Assembly: GCF_000830005.1 (NCBI RefSeq)
Contig: NZ_CP010407.1
Coordinates: 6,584,001 to 6,648,000 of the forward strand
Reading direction: 5' to 3'
From: Streptomyces vietnamensis
GTDB lineage: Bacteria > Actinomycetota > Actinomycetes > Streptomycetales > Streptomycetaceae
DNA length: 64,000 nt
A model generated the notes under the pieces. The model searched no databases and was not told where the DNA came from. It was given only the letters and a program-made list of their open reading frames with translations. Of the stretch, positions 7,331 to 17,000 are shown piece after piece. The position numbers were made by a program, and so were the translations under genes. Position 1 is the stretch's first letter, and each line of letters starts with the position of its first letter.

Positions 7331-8428
7331 ATGGGTACGGGTCGGCGTGGTCTGGCGGGCATCGCGATGGCGACGGCGATCGTCGCGGGAGCGGCGGTCA
7401 CCGTGACGACGGCTGAGGCGCTGCCGGGCGGGGCGGCCACGATCGCGCGGGGCGACTGCCCGGCGGCGCGGGAGAAGGTCGAGCGGCTGGAGGGCCGCAT
7501 CACCCCCAATGCCTGCGCCTTCATGGAGAGGCAGATCACCTTCGGTGAGATGCCGACCGGTACGCCGCCCGCGTACGGCGATCTCGCCCACCCCCGGGTC
7601 CGTGCCTACCTCGACATCTTCGACCCCGAGGCCACGCTCTGGGAGGCGGGGAGCGCCGCGCAGCGCGGCCGCACCGCGATCGGCACCTCCATCACCGGCT
7701 CCCTGGGCCTCGCGCCCAGCCTCACCTACCGGGGCACGGACGTGGTCGCCGACGGCAGCACCGTGATGTTCGGGCAGTGGAACGAGGTCACCCTCAAGGG
7801 CCACACCGTCGCCTATCCGCAGATCGCGCGGAACGTCCTCGGCGACGAGGGCCGCACCCTCCAGGCCCGCCGCTACTACGACCGGGCGGTCCTCTTCCGC
7901 GACACCCTGCCGGGGGTGGCGCCCGCGCCGCTGTTCGCGGGCATCACGGACGCGGGAACGCCCGGGGACGGCGAGCGATCCCAGGCCGGCCTCCCCGACC
8001 AGACAGGCCTCCCCGTCCAGGCCGGCTTCCGGGCCCGGGCCGAAGAGGTCCCGGAGCGTCTCGCCGCCTGGAACGCCGGGGACGTCGACGCCCTCCTCGC
8101 CCGCACCCGGGGCGCCCGGCTCAACGGACCGGGACTCGCCGCCCCGCTCGCCTCCGAGGCCGGCAAGCGCGCCTACCTGCAGCGCCTCTTCGCCACCGCC
8201 GACCTCGACCTCAAGGCGGGCCAGGTCGCCGTCGGCGAGACCACCACCTATGTGGAGTGGCACGGCACCGTCTCCGTGCACGACGGCGAGAAGATCCGCA
8301 CCGGCGTCCCCTTCGGGATCGTGGAGCGCTTCGGCCCCGGCGGGGAGTGGGAGCTGTACTTCGACACCCTGCCGCTGGTCGCGACCCAGGCCGAGATCGG
8401 CACCCTCTTCCAGAAGCTCGCCTCCTGA
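7331..8428 (+). CDS. secreted protein with two NTF2/SnoaL-like domains
   Basis: 365 residues. The ATG at 7331 has GAGGGG seven bases upstream. The N-terminus (MGTGRRGLAGIAMATAIVAG) followed by a small-residue stretch ending near Ala-Glu-Ala-Leu-Pro is a Sec signal peptide, so the protein is probably exported. Two regions, about 50-190 and 235-365, each show the NTF2/SnoaL-like pattern: an N-terminal helix with W/Y-N-A-G-D, then curved strands such as TTYVEWHGTV. NTF2-like folds bind small hydrophobic ligands or act as small enzymes; none can be assigned here. The gene is alone and convergent with the GAF regulator, with only 10 bp between stops. Confidence 0.6.
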   Translation: MGTGRRGLAGIAMATAIVAGAAVTVTTAEALPGGAATIARGDCPAAREKVERLEGRITPNACAFMERQITFGEMPTGTPPAYGDLAHPRVRAYLDIFDPEATLWEAGSAAQRGRTAIGTSITGSLGLAPSLTYRGTDVVADGSTVMFGQWNEVTLKGHTVAYPQIARNVLGDEGRTLQARRYYDRAVLFRDTLPGVAPAPLFAGITDAGTPGDGERSQAGLPDQTGLPVQAGFRARAEEVPERLAAWNAGDVDALLARTRGARLNGPGLAAPLASEAGKRAYLQRLFATADLDLKAGQVAVGETTTYVEWHGTVSVHDGEKIRTGVPFGIVERFGPGGEWELYFDTLPLVATQAEIGTLFQKLAS

Positions 8429-8438
8429 GGCCTGCCGG

Positions 8439-9731
8439 TCAGGCGGGGGTCGCGGCGCGGACGGCGGGGGCGGTGGAGTGGGGCAGCAGGTCTCCCGGGC
8501 GCTCCGGGCGCAGGACCTCCACCGCGACCTCCTCCCGGAAGCGGTACGGGCGGTGCGCCAGGACCCCCGCCAGGTTCCGCCGCACCCGGGACATCTCGGC
8601 CCGTACGGTCACCGTCCTCGTACGGTCCCCGAACACGTCCTCCGCCAGCTCCGCCGCCGTCCGCCCGTCGCGGTGCAGCGCCAGGACGTAGAGGAGCTCC
8701 GCGTGCCGGGGGCTGAGCTCCTGCTGCCAGCTGCCCGCCACCCCCGAGACGGCCACCGTCCAGCGACGCGGCCGGCTCAGGTCCAGGACCACCCGGCTCG
8801 CCGCCTCCGAGCCCGGCTCCTCGGGCCGGTTCTCCTCCTCGACCCGCAGCAGCCAGCCGCCCGGCAGCGGCTCCACCGCGCACACCCCGAGCGAGGGCAG
8901 CCAGACCCGACCCGCCCGGAACGACTTGGGCAGCGGGATCCGGTCCACCGGCGCGAGCCCCGTCACCGCCGCCGTCCAGCCGTGGGCGTCCACCGCGACG
9001 GCCCGGCCGCCCACCCGGCACAGGATCGGCGCGGCCACCGCCCGCAGCCGCTCGATCGACCGGCGGTGCCGCTCCCGCATCTCCGCCTCGGCGAGCTGCG
9101 CCACCGAGCCGACCAGGGCCAGCATCGCCGGATGGAAGCTGGACGCGGGACCGCTCACGTCCAGGATCCCCAGGAGCCGCTGGTCGCGCGGGTCGTGCAC
9201 GGGCGCGGCGGCGCAGGTCCAGTTGTGCAGCGACTGCACGTAGTGCTCGGCGGAGTGCACCTGCACCGCCCGGCCCATGGCGAGCGCCGTGCCGACCGCG
9301 TTCGTCCCGGTGGCGTGCTCGCTCCAGGCCGCGCCCTCCTCCAGGCAGATGCTGTGCGCCTGCCGCAGCACGGCGAGGTTCCCCTGGCGCCACAGCACCC
9401 GGCCGTGCTCGTCGGTGACCACCATGATCTGGAGGGAGGCGTCGGCGATGCCGGCGAGCCCGCCGCTCAGCGTCTGCATGACCTCGGAGAGGAGCGTGGT
9501 CCTGCGCCGCTCCTCCAGCTCGTCGCGCCGGAGCAGCACGCTGCTCGTGTCCTGGTCGGGGTCGAGACCGAGGCGGGCCATCCGCTGCCAGGACGCGTCG
9601 ATCACCGGGCGGGGCGCGATCGGCGGCCGCCGGCCGGCCAGGGTCTCCTCGCGCACCCGGTGCAGCAGCCGGGTGGCCTGGGCGGCGTCCATGGAGGCGA
9701 GCCGCTTCATGTCGAGCTGCGTGTTGTTCAT
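8439..9731 (-). CDS. GAF-domain transcriptional regulator with C-terminal winged helix
   Basis: 430 residues from the ATG at 9731 (GGGAGAG upstream). The region about 40-235 resembles the N-terminal sensor of AcoR-type activators, with the hallmark ATGTNAVGTALA and a GAF-like fold. Instead of an AAA+ sigma54 domain it ends, near 330-395, in a winged-helix segment (LSPRHAELLYVLALHRDG, TAAELAEDVFGD, VRAEMSRVRRNL). Sigma54 is absent from actinobacteria, so replacement of the AAA+ part makes sense. It likely senses a small molecule and controls nearby or distant catabolic genes. The target is unknown; the gene upstream on the same strand is aidB-like, 284 bp away. Confidence 0.8.
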   Translation of the reverse strand: MNNTQLDMKRLASMDAAQATRLLHRVREETLAGRRPPIAPRPVIDASWQRMARLGLDPDQDTSSVLLRRDELEERRRTTLLSEVMQTLSGGLAGIADASLQIMVVTDEHGRVLWRQGNLAVLRQAHSICLEEGAAWSEHATGTNAVGTALAMGRAVQVHSAEHYVQSLHNWTCAAAPVHDPRDQRLLGILDVSGPASSFHPAMLALVGSVAQLAEAEMRERHRRSIERLRAVAAPILCRVGGRAVAVDAHGWTAAVTGLAPVDRIPLPKSFRAGRVWLPSLGVCAVEPLPGGWLLRVEEENRPEEPGSEAASRVVLDLSRPRRWTVAVSGVAGSWQQELSPRHAELLYVLALHRDGRTAAELAEDVFGDRTRTVTVRAEMSRVRRNLAGVLAHRPYRFREEVAVEVLRPERPGDLLPHSTAPAVRAATPA

Positions 9732-9907
9732 CGGTCTCTCCCAGCCACCCGGGGGTGCTGTATCGGTTCTGCACAGGGCAGATGTCCGGAGTGTCGGTGC
9801 CCATCGTGCCGTCCGGGACCACCCGACGAGCCCGGTTCGGGTAATCCTGCAACCCTTTGCAACTCTGGCGATCGACCGCCCCCCTGAGTGAGTCTGGTGC
9901 GAGCGGC

Positions 9908-9937
9908 GGGTGGTGCCGTGTCGGCGCAGCACCACCC
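9908..9937 (-). terminator. probable hairpin after the aidB-like gene
   Basis: GGGTGGTGC and GCACCACCC form a perfect 9-bp stem with a 12-nt loop, 78 bp past the aidB-like stop. Extra G/C tracts can lengthen the stem. The rest of the 284-bp gap holds the promoter of the GAF gene, but no convincing -10/-35 was picked out. Confidence 0.5.
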
Positions 9938-10015
9938 CCCGCTTTTCCGCGCGTACCGGCCTGAAGAGACACCCCTCAGGTCCACCCCTGGTACGCGCGG
10001 TACAGCTCGTCGGGC

Positions 10016-11653
10016 TCAGACCTCGACCCGCGCCCGCTCCACGAGCGCCCGCAGGTCGAGCGTGTGCGGGAGCGTCCCGAACGCCCCGCCCCCGTCCCCG
10101 CCGAGCCGTGCCGCGCAGAACGCGTCCGCCACCTCCGGCGGAGCCCACCGCACGAGCAGCGCCCCCTGGAGCACGAGCGCGAGCCGCTCCGCGAGCCGCC
10201 GCGCCCGCGCCTCGATCCCCTCCAGGTCCGCCAGTTCGACGAGCACACCTCTGATCGCCCGGTCGAGCCGGTGGTCCGCGCCCCGCGCCGCCCCGACCTC
10301 GCGGAGCAGCGCGTCCAGCGCGGCGGGCTCCGTCCGCAGCGCCCGCACCACGTCGAGCGCCTGCACGTTCCCCGAGCCCTCCCAGACGGAGTTGAGCGGC
10401 GACTCCCGCAGCAGCCGGGGCATCCCCGACTCCTCCACGTACCCGTTGCCGCCCAGGCACTCGAGCGCCTCCGCCACCACCGGCACGCACCGCTTGGTCA
10501 CCCAGTACTTCGCCGCCGGAACGGCGATGCGGAGCAGTGCCGACTCCTCCGGAGTCCCCGCGTCGTAGGCCGCCGCCAGCCGCATCCCCAGTACCGTCGC
10601 CGCCTCCGACTCCAGGGCGAGATCGGCCAGGACGTTCCGCATCAGGGGCTTCTCGACGAGCAGGCCGCCGAAGGCCGAGCGGTACGAGGCGTGGTGCACG
10701 GCCTGCGCCACCGCCTGCCGCATCAGCGCCGCCGAACCGAGCACGCAGTCGAGGCGCGTCGCCGCCACCATCCCCATGATCGTCCGGATCCCGCGCCCCT
10801 CATCGCCGACGCGGCGGGCCCAGGTCGTCCCGTCGAACTCCACCTCCGCGGAGGCGTTCGACCGGTTGCCCAGCTTGTCCTTGAGCCGCTGGATCGCGAA
10901 CGCGTTGCGCGAGCCGTCCGCGAGCACCCGGGGCACCAGGAAGCAGGTGAGACCCGCCGGAGCCTGCGCGAGGACCAGGAAGGCGTCCGACATCGGCGCC
11001 GAACAGAACCACTTGTGCCCCGTCAGGACGTACTCCCCGTCCGCCGCGAGCGGGCGGGCCTCCGTCGTGTTCGCCCGGACGTCGCTGCCGCCCTGCTTCT
11101 CCGTCATCGCCATGCCGAGCAGCGCCCCCGGCTTCTCCGCGACCGGACGCAGCTCCCGCTCGTACACGTGCGAGAGGGCCGCCGGCTCCCAGACCGCCGC
11201 GAGCTCCGGCTCGGCGCGCAGCGCGGGCACCGCCGCGTGCGTCATCGACAGCGGACAGCCGTGCCCCGCCTCCGGCTGCGAGGCCACCAGGAATCCGGCG
11301 GCCCGCCGCACATGACCACCCGGTCGGCCCCACGCGTGCGTGAGCCCGGCCGACACGGACCGCCCGAGGAGCCGGTGCCAGGCCGGATGGAACTCCACCT
11401 CGTCGATCCGCTGCCCGTACCGGTCGTGGGTCCGCAGCCGGGGCGGGTTCCCGTTCGCCTGCTCGCCCCACTCCCGTACCTGCACCGACCCGCACGCCCG
11501 GCCGAGCAGACTCAGCTCCTCGCGGACCTCCGCGAGGAGCTCCGGCGCGAGGTGCCGCTCGACCGCCTCCGCCAGCGCCCGGTCGCTCGTGAAGACGTCA
11601 TATCCCACCAGGGGCGGGGCCTGGTTGGTCACGGTGTGGGTGCTCGCTGCCAT
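10016..11653 (-). CDS. aidB: AidB-like acyl-CoA dehydrogenase
   Basis: 545 residues, the long acyl-CoA dehydrogenase subtype. Family marks: MTEKQGGSDVRANTT, HKWFCSAPMSDAFLVLAQ in the FAD-binding middle, and ECLGGNGYVEESGMPRLLRESPLNSVWEGSGNV near the end written here as its key pieces ECLGGNGY and WEGSGNV. AidB proteins are flavoproteins tied to alkylation stress in E. coli; in actinobacteria the acyl-CoA substrate and role are unsettled. The start at 11653 is only 17 bp from the divergent BrkB-like start, so the two genes share a very compact divergent promoter region. An Ada-AlkA fusion lies 11 kb away but not in the same operon. Confidence 0.9.
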   Translation of the reverse strand: MAASTHTVTNQAPPLVGYDVFTSDRALAEAVERHLAPELLAEVREELSLLGRACGSVQVREWGEQANGNPPRLRTHDRYGQRIDEVEFHPAWHRLLGRSVSAGLTHAWGRPGGHVRRAAGFLVASQPEAGHGCPLSMTHAAVPALRAEPELAAVWEPAALSHVYERELRPVAEKPGALLGMAMTEKQGGSDVRANTTEARPLAADGEYVLTGHKWFCSAPMSDAFLVLAQAPAGLTCFLVPRVLADGSRNAFAIQRLKDKLGNRSNASAEVEFDGTTWARRVGDEGRGIRTIMGMVAATRLDCVLGSAALMRQAVAQAVHHASYRSAFGGLLVEKPLMRNVLADLALESEAATVLGMRLAAAYDAGTPEESALLRIAVPAAKYWVTKRCVPVVAEALECLGGNGYVEESGMPRLLRESPLNSVWEGSGNVQALDVVRALRTEPAALDALLREVGAARGADHRLDRAIRGVLVELADLEGIEARARRLAERLALVLQGALLVRWAPPEVADAFCAARLGGDGGGAFGTLPHTLDLRALVERARVEV

Positions 11654-11658
11654 GCCGA

Positions 11659-11664
11659 TACGGT
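11659..11664 (+). promoter_or_regulatory. -10 element of a leaderless promoter (BrkB-like gene)
   Basis: TACGGT lies six bases before the GTG at 11671, the spacing expected when transcription starts at the start codon. No ribosome site is present. Confidence 0.45.
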
Positions 11665-11670
11665 AAGCAG

Positions 11671-12795
11671 GTGCAGGCAGCAAGAGAAACACCCGAACGG
11701 CCCGAGCGTCGGCCCTGGAGCAGGCTCCATCGCGCGCGCGTCCTCTACCGCAACGTCTCGAAGCGGAAGATGGTCTGGCTGCTCCTCAAGGACACCGTCA
11801 ACTCGTGCATCGAGTACCGGATCCTCGGCCTCGCCGCCGAGGCCGCGTTCTTCACGCTGCTGTCCCTGCCACCCCTGCTGCTCGGCCTGATCGCCGTCCT
11901 CGGCTACGCCGACGACTGGACCAACACCGACACCGTCGCCAGCATCCGGGAGAACATCCTCCACGCGGCCGGCACGGTCCTCTCCGACCGGGGCGTCCAC
12001 GAGATCGCCGAACCCCTCCTCGACGACATCACCCAGGGCAAACGGCCCGAGCTGATCTCCCTCGGCTTCGCCATCGCCCTCTGGTCGGGCTCCCGCGCGG
12101 TGAACGTCTTCATCGACACCATCACCGTCATGTACGGACTCGACGGGCGCCGCGGCATCGTCAAGACCCGGCTCCTCGCCCTGCTCCTCTACATCATCGC
12201 GCTGCTCATCGGAGCGGTCGTGCTGCCCCTCGCGGTCGTCGGCCCCGACCGGATCGTCGAACTCGTCCCCTGGGGCACCGAGGTCGTCGCCGTCCTCTAC
12301 TGGCCGACCGTCATCCTGCTCTCCATCGCCTTCCTCACCACGCTCTACCACGTGTCCGTGCCCGTCAGATCGCCGTGGATCGAGGACATCCCCGGCGCCC
12401 TCATCGCGCTCGGGATGTGGGTCCTCGGCAGCTTCCTGCTGCGGATCTACCTGACCAGCCAGGTCGAGGGCCCCACCATCTACGGCTCCCTCGCCGCCCC
12501 CATCGCCGTCCTCCTCTGGATCGGCATCTCGGCCTTCGCGGTCCTCGTCGGCGCCGCCGTGAACGCCGCCATCGACCGCGTCTGGCCCTCCGTCGCCACC
12601 GCCGCGGCCCGCGAGGCCAACGAACGGGCCCGCGCCGCCCAGGCCGCCGAGCTCGTCGCCCGCGTGCGCGCCGAGGCGGACGACGTCGACGAGGACGACC
12701 CGGACATGCCGTCCGAGTTCCCCGAGCGCTGGTCCAAGTTCCTCCCCCCGGACGACGTGAAGTCCCGCCTCCACTCGGGCTGGGAGAAGGACTGA
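11671..12795 (+). CDS. YihY/virulence factor BrkB family membrane protein
   Basis: 374 residues with about six hydrophobic helices between 45 and 310: after [20 protein letters not shown], through [20 protein letters not shown], to [19 protein letters not shown]. This is the BrkB/YihY arrangement of an inner-membrane protein of unknown transport role. The C-terminal 65 residues are charged and cytoplasmic ([20 protein letters not shown]), possibly coiled coil. The GTG at 11671 has no ribosome site but has a -10 element at leaderless distance; an ATG at 11770 is an alternative start. Divergent from the aidB-like gene. Confidence 0.85.
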   Translation: MQAARETPERPERRPWSRLHRARVLYRNVSKRKMVWLLLKDTVNSCIEYRILGLAAEAAFFTLLSLPPLLLGLIAVLGYADDWTNTDTVASIRENILHAAGTVLSDRGVHEIAEPLLDDITQGKRPELISLGFAIALWSGSRAVNVFIDTITVMYGLDGRRGIVKTRLLALLLYIIALLIGAVVLPLAVVGPDRIVELVPWGTEVVAVLYWPTVILLSIAFLTTLYHVSVPVRSPWIEDIPGALIALGMWVLGSFLLRIYLTSQVEGPTIYGSLAAPIAVLLWIGISAFAVLVGAAVNAAIDRVWPSVATAAAREANERARAAQAAELVARVRAEADDVDEDDPDMPSEFPERWSKFLPPDDVKSRLHSGWEKD

Positions 12796-12811
12796 CCCTC
12801 CGGCGGAGGCA

Positions 12812-12817
12812 TACCCT
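12812..12817 (+). promoter_or_regulatory. -10 element of a leaderless promoter (AraC-type gene)
   Basis: TACCCT lies six bases before the GTG at 12824. A GGAGG directly abutting the GTG is too close to be a usual ribosome site, so leaderless initiation is the better reading. Confidence 0.4.
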
Positions 12818-12823
12818 CGGAGG

Positions 12824-13570
12824 GTGTACGAGGAGCGCCCCGCCCTGCTCGACGGAGCCGTGCTGTGGACCCGGACCGCCGCCGCCGGCCCCACGGCGGA
12901 ACGGCCTGTGCTGCCCGACGGCTGCATGGACCTGATCTGGGCCGACGGGAGCCTCCTCGTCGCCGGACCCGACACGCGTGCGTACGTGCCCGGCGAGTTC
13001 GCCGCACGGTACGCGGGCATCCGCTTCGCCCCCGGCGACGCACCCGGCTTCCTCGGCGTCCCGGCCCACGAGCTCCGCGACCGGCGGGTCGCCCTCGGCG
13101 CGCTGTGGGGCGAGGCGGAGGCGCGGCGGCTCGGCGAGCGGATCACGGACGCCCCCGACCCGGCCGCAGCCCTGGAGCAGCTCGTCCTGCGCCGGGCCGC
13201 CGACGCCCCCGCCCCCGATCCGCTGCTCCGGGCCGTCGTGGCGCGCCTCGCGGCGGGCCGGGCGGTCGCCGAGACGGCCGAGGCGGTCGGACTCGGCGCC
13301 CGGCAGCTGCACCGGCGCTCCCTCGACGCCTTCGGCTACGGGCCCAAGACCCTCGCCCGCGTCCTGCGCCTCCAGCGCGCCCTCGCCCTCGTCCGGGCCG
13401 GGGTGCCGTACGCGGAGGCCGCCCTGCGCGCGGGCTGCGCCGACCAGGCCCACCTCGCCCGCGAGACCCGGGCCCTGGCGGGGACCACCCTGAGCGCCTA
13501 CGCGCGCTCGGTCGGGGCGTCCGCGAAGAGCGAGACCCCGCTGCCGTCAGGGTCGAGGACCACGGCGTAG
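12824..13570 (+). CDS. AraC-family transcriptional regulator
   Basis: 248 residues. The N-terminal half (about 1-100) holds [20 protein letters not shown], the signature of the sensor domain found in many actinobacterial AraC-type regulators. The C-terminal half has two helix-turn-helix units: [20 protein letters not shown] and [20 protein letters not shown] followed by a TLSAYARS end. It is probably a one-component regulator with unknown ligand. Its last 73 bp overlap the 3' end of the convergent VOC gene on the other strand, so its final 24 codons are read in both directions. Confidence 0.85.
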   Translation: MYEERPALLDGAVLWTRTAAAGPTAERPVLPDGCMDLIWADGSLLVAGPDTRAYVPGEFAARYAGIRFAPGDAPGFLGVPAHELRDRRVALGALWGEAEARRLGERITDAPDPAAALEQLVLRRAADAPAPDPLLRAVVARLAAGRAVAETAEAVGLGARQLHRRSLDAFGYGPKTLARVLRLQRALALVRAGVPYAEAALRAGCADQAHLARETRALAGTTLSAYARSVGASAKSETPLPSGSRTTA

Positions 13571-13944
13571 CGCTGCCCCCACACGGCGTCCCAGGGCTTC
13601 AGATGCCCGCGGTGTCCGGCGGCGACCAGCTCCTCGTACACCGCGTCCACCTCCGTCGGCGACCCGCAGCGGAAGGCCAGCTCGACCCGGTTGCCGCCCG
13701 CGGGCCGCGTCCAGCCGGGATCGAAGGAGCGGACGACGTCCTCCGTGTCCCAGGCGATCCGCAGCCCGCCGGGCAGCGCCGCCTCCACGTGCGGGGCGGA
13801 CTCGGCCCCGGCCGGGACGTCCAGACCGAGGCGCCGGTAGAAGGCGAGCGAGGCGGCCATGTCGGAGACGACGAGACCGACGAGGTCGAAACGGGGGGTG
13901 ACACGGGGGGCGACACGAGGAGTGGTGCGGGGTGTGGTGTCCAT
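13498..13944 (-). CDS. VOC (glyoxalase/bleomycin-resistance fold) protein
   Basis: 148 residues. Opening strand [26 protein letters not shown] and closing strand [17 protein letters not shown], quoted by key parts VGLVVSDM and DPDG, are the usual VOC module features. Two beta-alpha-beta-beta-beta units fit the length. Metal ligands are not obvious, and the enzyme or binding role is unknown. The N-terminus ([19 protein letters not shown]) is a repeated TPR/APR tract, perhaps from slippage. Convergent with the AraC-type gene and overlapping it by 73 bp. Confidence 0.85.
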   Translation of the reverse strand: MDTTPRTTPRVAPRVTPRFDLVGLVVSDMAASLAFYRRLGLDVPAGAESAPHVEAALPGGLRIAWDTEDVVRSFDPGWTRPAGGNRVELAFRCGSPTEVDAVYEELVAAGHRGHLKPWDAVWGQRYAVVLDPDGSGVSLFADAPTERA

Positions 13945-14011
13945 GCCCGCACGCTAGGCGGGGCGCGCTCGGGTCGTCTTGTACGAATCGGACGCGGGCC
14001 CGGACACGTGA

Positions 14012-14057
14012 GGCCCCGCCGGGCGTCCACCCGTCGCGGGGGACGTCCGGCGGGGCC
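14012..14057 (-). terminator. terminator of subtilase copy 1
   Basis: A 17-bp stem (left arm from 14012, right arm 14041-14057) with a single mismatch and a 12-nt loop, 10 bp past the subtilase stop. Copy 2 has a comparable GC-rich hairpin at the same relative place. Confidence 0.75.
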
Positions 14058-14066
14058 GGGGGACGG

Positions 14067-17000
14067 TCAGCGCACGTCGTAGGCGCGGGTGACCGTCTGG
14101 CGGACGGAGTTGCCGTTCGCGTCGGTCAGCTCGGCCCGCAGGGTGACCTGCCTGCCGGAGGCGGCCGAGTGGTCCACGGTCGCGGTCCACGTGCCGTCGT
14201 GCCGGGCGACCGGGGCCTCGGTCCAGGTCGTACCGCCGTCGTACGAGTACGACAGGGCGGCGGAGACGAGGGCGGCGGGCGTGTAGCCGCCGTGGCCGGT
14301 CGCGGTCAGGGTGATCTTCTGGCCCGCTTCCGCGGCGAGGGTCTTGGCGCCGTCCTCGGGCAGCCCGTAGCGGGGGAAGAGGAGCGGGACGGCCTGGGAG
14401 TAGACGTTCTCGTCCCGCGCGGAGCGGAACCGCCAGATCGTGTCGATCGAGGTCGACCGCTGCCAGACCTTGGCCGGCGCGCCGAACTTCTCGACGAACT
14501 GCTCCAGTTCGTACGCGCCCTCCTCGGCAGGGACGTCGAAGACCCCGTACGGGTACATGGACTCGCCGATCTGCTTCCCGTCCTGGCGCAGGCGGAGGTT
14601 GCCGATGTCCCCGAACGAGCCGGCTTCCGCGTGGTGGGTGCCGTCGCCCCACATCGCGGCGGCGAAGCCGATCAGGTCGCCCTGGCGTTCGGCGGCGAGC
14701 ATCGGCTTTCCGGCGGCGTCGATCGGGGCGCGCGGGGAGACCACGCCGTCGTACCAGGGGTCGTCGCGCTGCTCTCCCACCGCGTACGCGCGCGGTGCGG
14801 CGACCATGAACTCGCCCCAGGGGAAGCTGCTGGAGAGGTAGCGCTGCCAGGTGGTGTCGCCGGGGGTGTAGAGCTCGGTCCGGGTGCCGGGCACCGCGAC
14901 GCTCTCGAAGGGCAGCAGCACCTGCCGACCGTCCGGCCGGCCCGCCAGCGCGAAGTCGACGAAGTCGGCGGCGACGCCCATCGAGTGGAACGTCGACCGG
15001 CTCCGGCCGAGGCGGTCGTCGTCGACGCGGTACGTCCGCTCCTCGTCGATCTCACCGCGGTGGGGGAAGGCGAGGGTGTACACGTACGGGCTCTTCGCGG
15101 TGGCCTTCCAGCGGATCGTGACCGGGCCGGCCGCCAGCCGGTCGAGGAGCACCTCGGCCTCGGCGGACTCGACGGCGAGGACCGGGAAGCCGGTGGTGGT
15201 GGTGTTGATCGCGGGGAGCCAGCGGCCGGGGGCGGAGTGGTAGGCGAGGACGGCCTTGGCGCCGGCGGCCTTGGCGTCACGGGCCTGCGTGTTGACGGAC
15301 GTCTGGTCGTCCGCGATCCGGACCAGGGCGATCCTGCCCTGGACACCGGCGGCCGCGAGCTCCGCCGCCGTGCCGGACCTGGCGTCGACGAGCGGCGTCT
15401 CGCCCGCCCCGTCGAGGTTGGCCGAACCCGTCGAGGCGGTGACGGGGTGCAGCGCCTCGCCCCCGACGACGGCGAACTCGGAGATCATCGGCGCCGCTGC
15501 CCGCCAGTAGCCGGCGAACTCGAAGTCCCCGTCGCTCGCCTCGCCCTCGACGGAGGCGTAGTAGCCGCGGACGGTACGGCCGCCGGAGAGGGTTCCGGCG
15601 TGCGTCCAGGTGTCGTCCCAGTGGCGTGCGAAGGACAGCGTCGCGCTGCGTACCTCGGTGGGGCGGTCGGTGCGGATCGACAGCCTGTGGGCCTGGCGGG
15701 CGTCGAGGACGACGGTGGTGTCCTTCTTGATCTCGACCTGCGGGCGGCCGAGGTAGCTGAGCGAGTCGTTCAGCGTGGCGCCCTCGCCCTCGTCGGGCGT
15801 GGTGACGAAGGAGGAGAGGAAGTAGCTGCCGGGGCGCAGGCGGTAGACCTGGTCGGCGGCGCCGTCGTTGAAGCGGCGCTCGCCGCTGGCGGTGTCGGTG
15901 CCGATGACGTCGAGGGAGGAGGCGCCGGAGGCGGGGTTGCCCTGACGGTCGATCAACTTGACGCGCAGGGTGACCGTCTCGGGCTCCACGTACAGCGAGA
16001 ACGGGGTGGAGACGTGGATGCCGCCGGGGCCGGTGGCGAGGACGCGGCCGGTGACGTCGCCGTACTGGGCGGGCTCCAGGCGGGCGTCGGGGTCGAGGGC
16101 GAGCGGGACCTTGACGGTGGCGCCTGCGGGGACGGTGACGGTGCGCTTGCCGAGGCGGGCGATCGGGGACTTGATGGCGGAGCCGTCGTTGCCGGTGATC
16201 TTCTCGACGGCCAGGTCGAGGGTGACCGGCGCGTCGGAGGTGTTGGTGTACGGGATGGAGACGGTGGTGCGGTCGGTTTTGTCCTGGGGCCAGTTGTAGG
16301 TGCCGCCCTGGACGGTGGGGGTGCTCAGGATGGTCTGGTCGATGGCGGCCTTGACGTCGAGGCGGCCGCCGCCGACCTCGCGGGCGTCGCCGGGGACCTC
16401 GCTGTGGGCGGAGGCGACGAGTGCGGCCTTGATCTGCTGGGCGGTCCAGTCGGGGTGGCGTTGCTTGACGAGGGCGGCGGCGCCCGCGACGTGCGGGGTG
16501 GCCATCGACGTACCGGACATGGACTGATACGCGTACACCCCGCGTCCGCCGGCGGCGGCGGCGGAGATGCCGACGCCGGGGGCGGCGATCTCGGGCTTGA
16601 GGGTGTGGTTCACGATCGTCGGGCCGCGGCTGGAGAACCAGGCGGTGGAGTCGTCGCGGTCGACGGCGCCGACGGTGAGGACGCTGGGCGCGCAGCCGGG
16701 CGAGGAGACGGTGTTGTGCGTGGGGCCGGAGTTGCCGGCGGCGATGACGAACAACGTGCCCTTGTTCTGGGCGAGTTCCTCGGTGGCGGTGCTCATCGGG
16801 TCGGTGCAGTCGGTGGGTACGGGGCTGCCGAGGCTCATGGAGACGACGTCGGCGCCCTGCGCGACGGCCCATTCCATGCCCGCGATGATCCAGGAGGTGG
16901 CGCCGGATCCGGAGTCGTTGAGGACCTTGCCGTTGAGGAGGTCCGTGCCGGGGGCGACGCCCTTCTTCTTTCCGTCGCTCGCGGCGCCGGAGCCGCCGAC

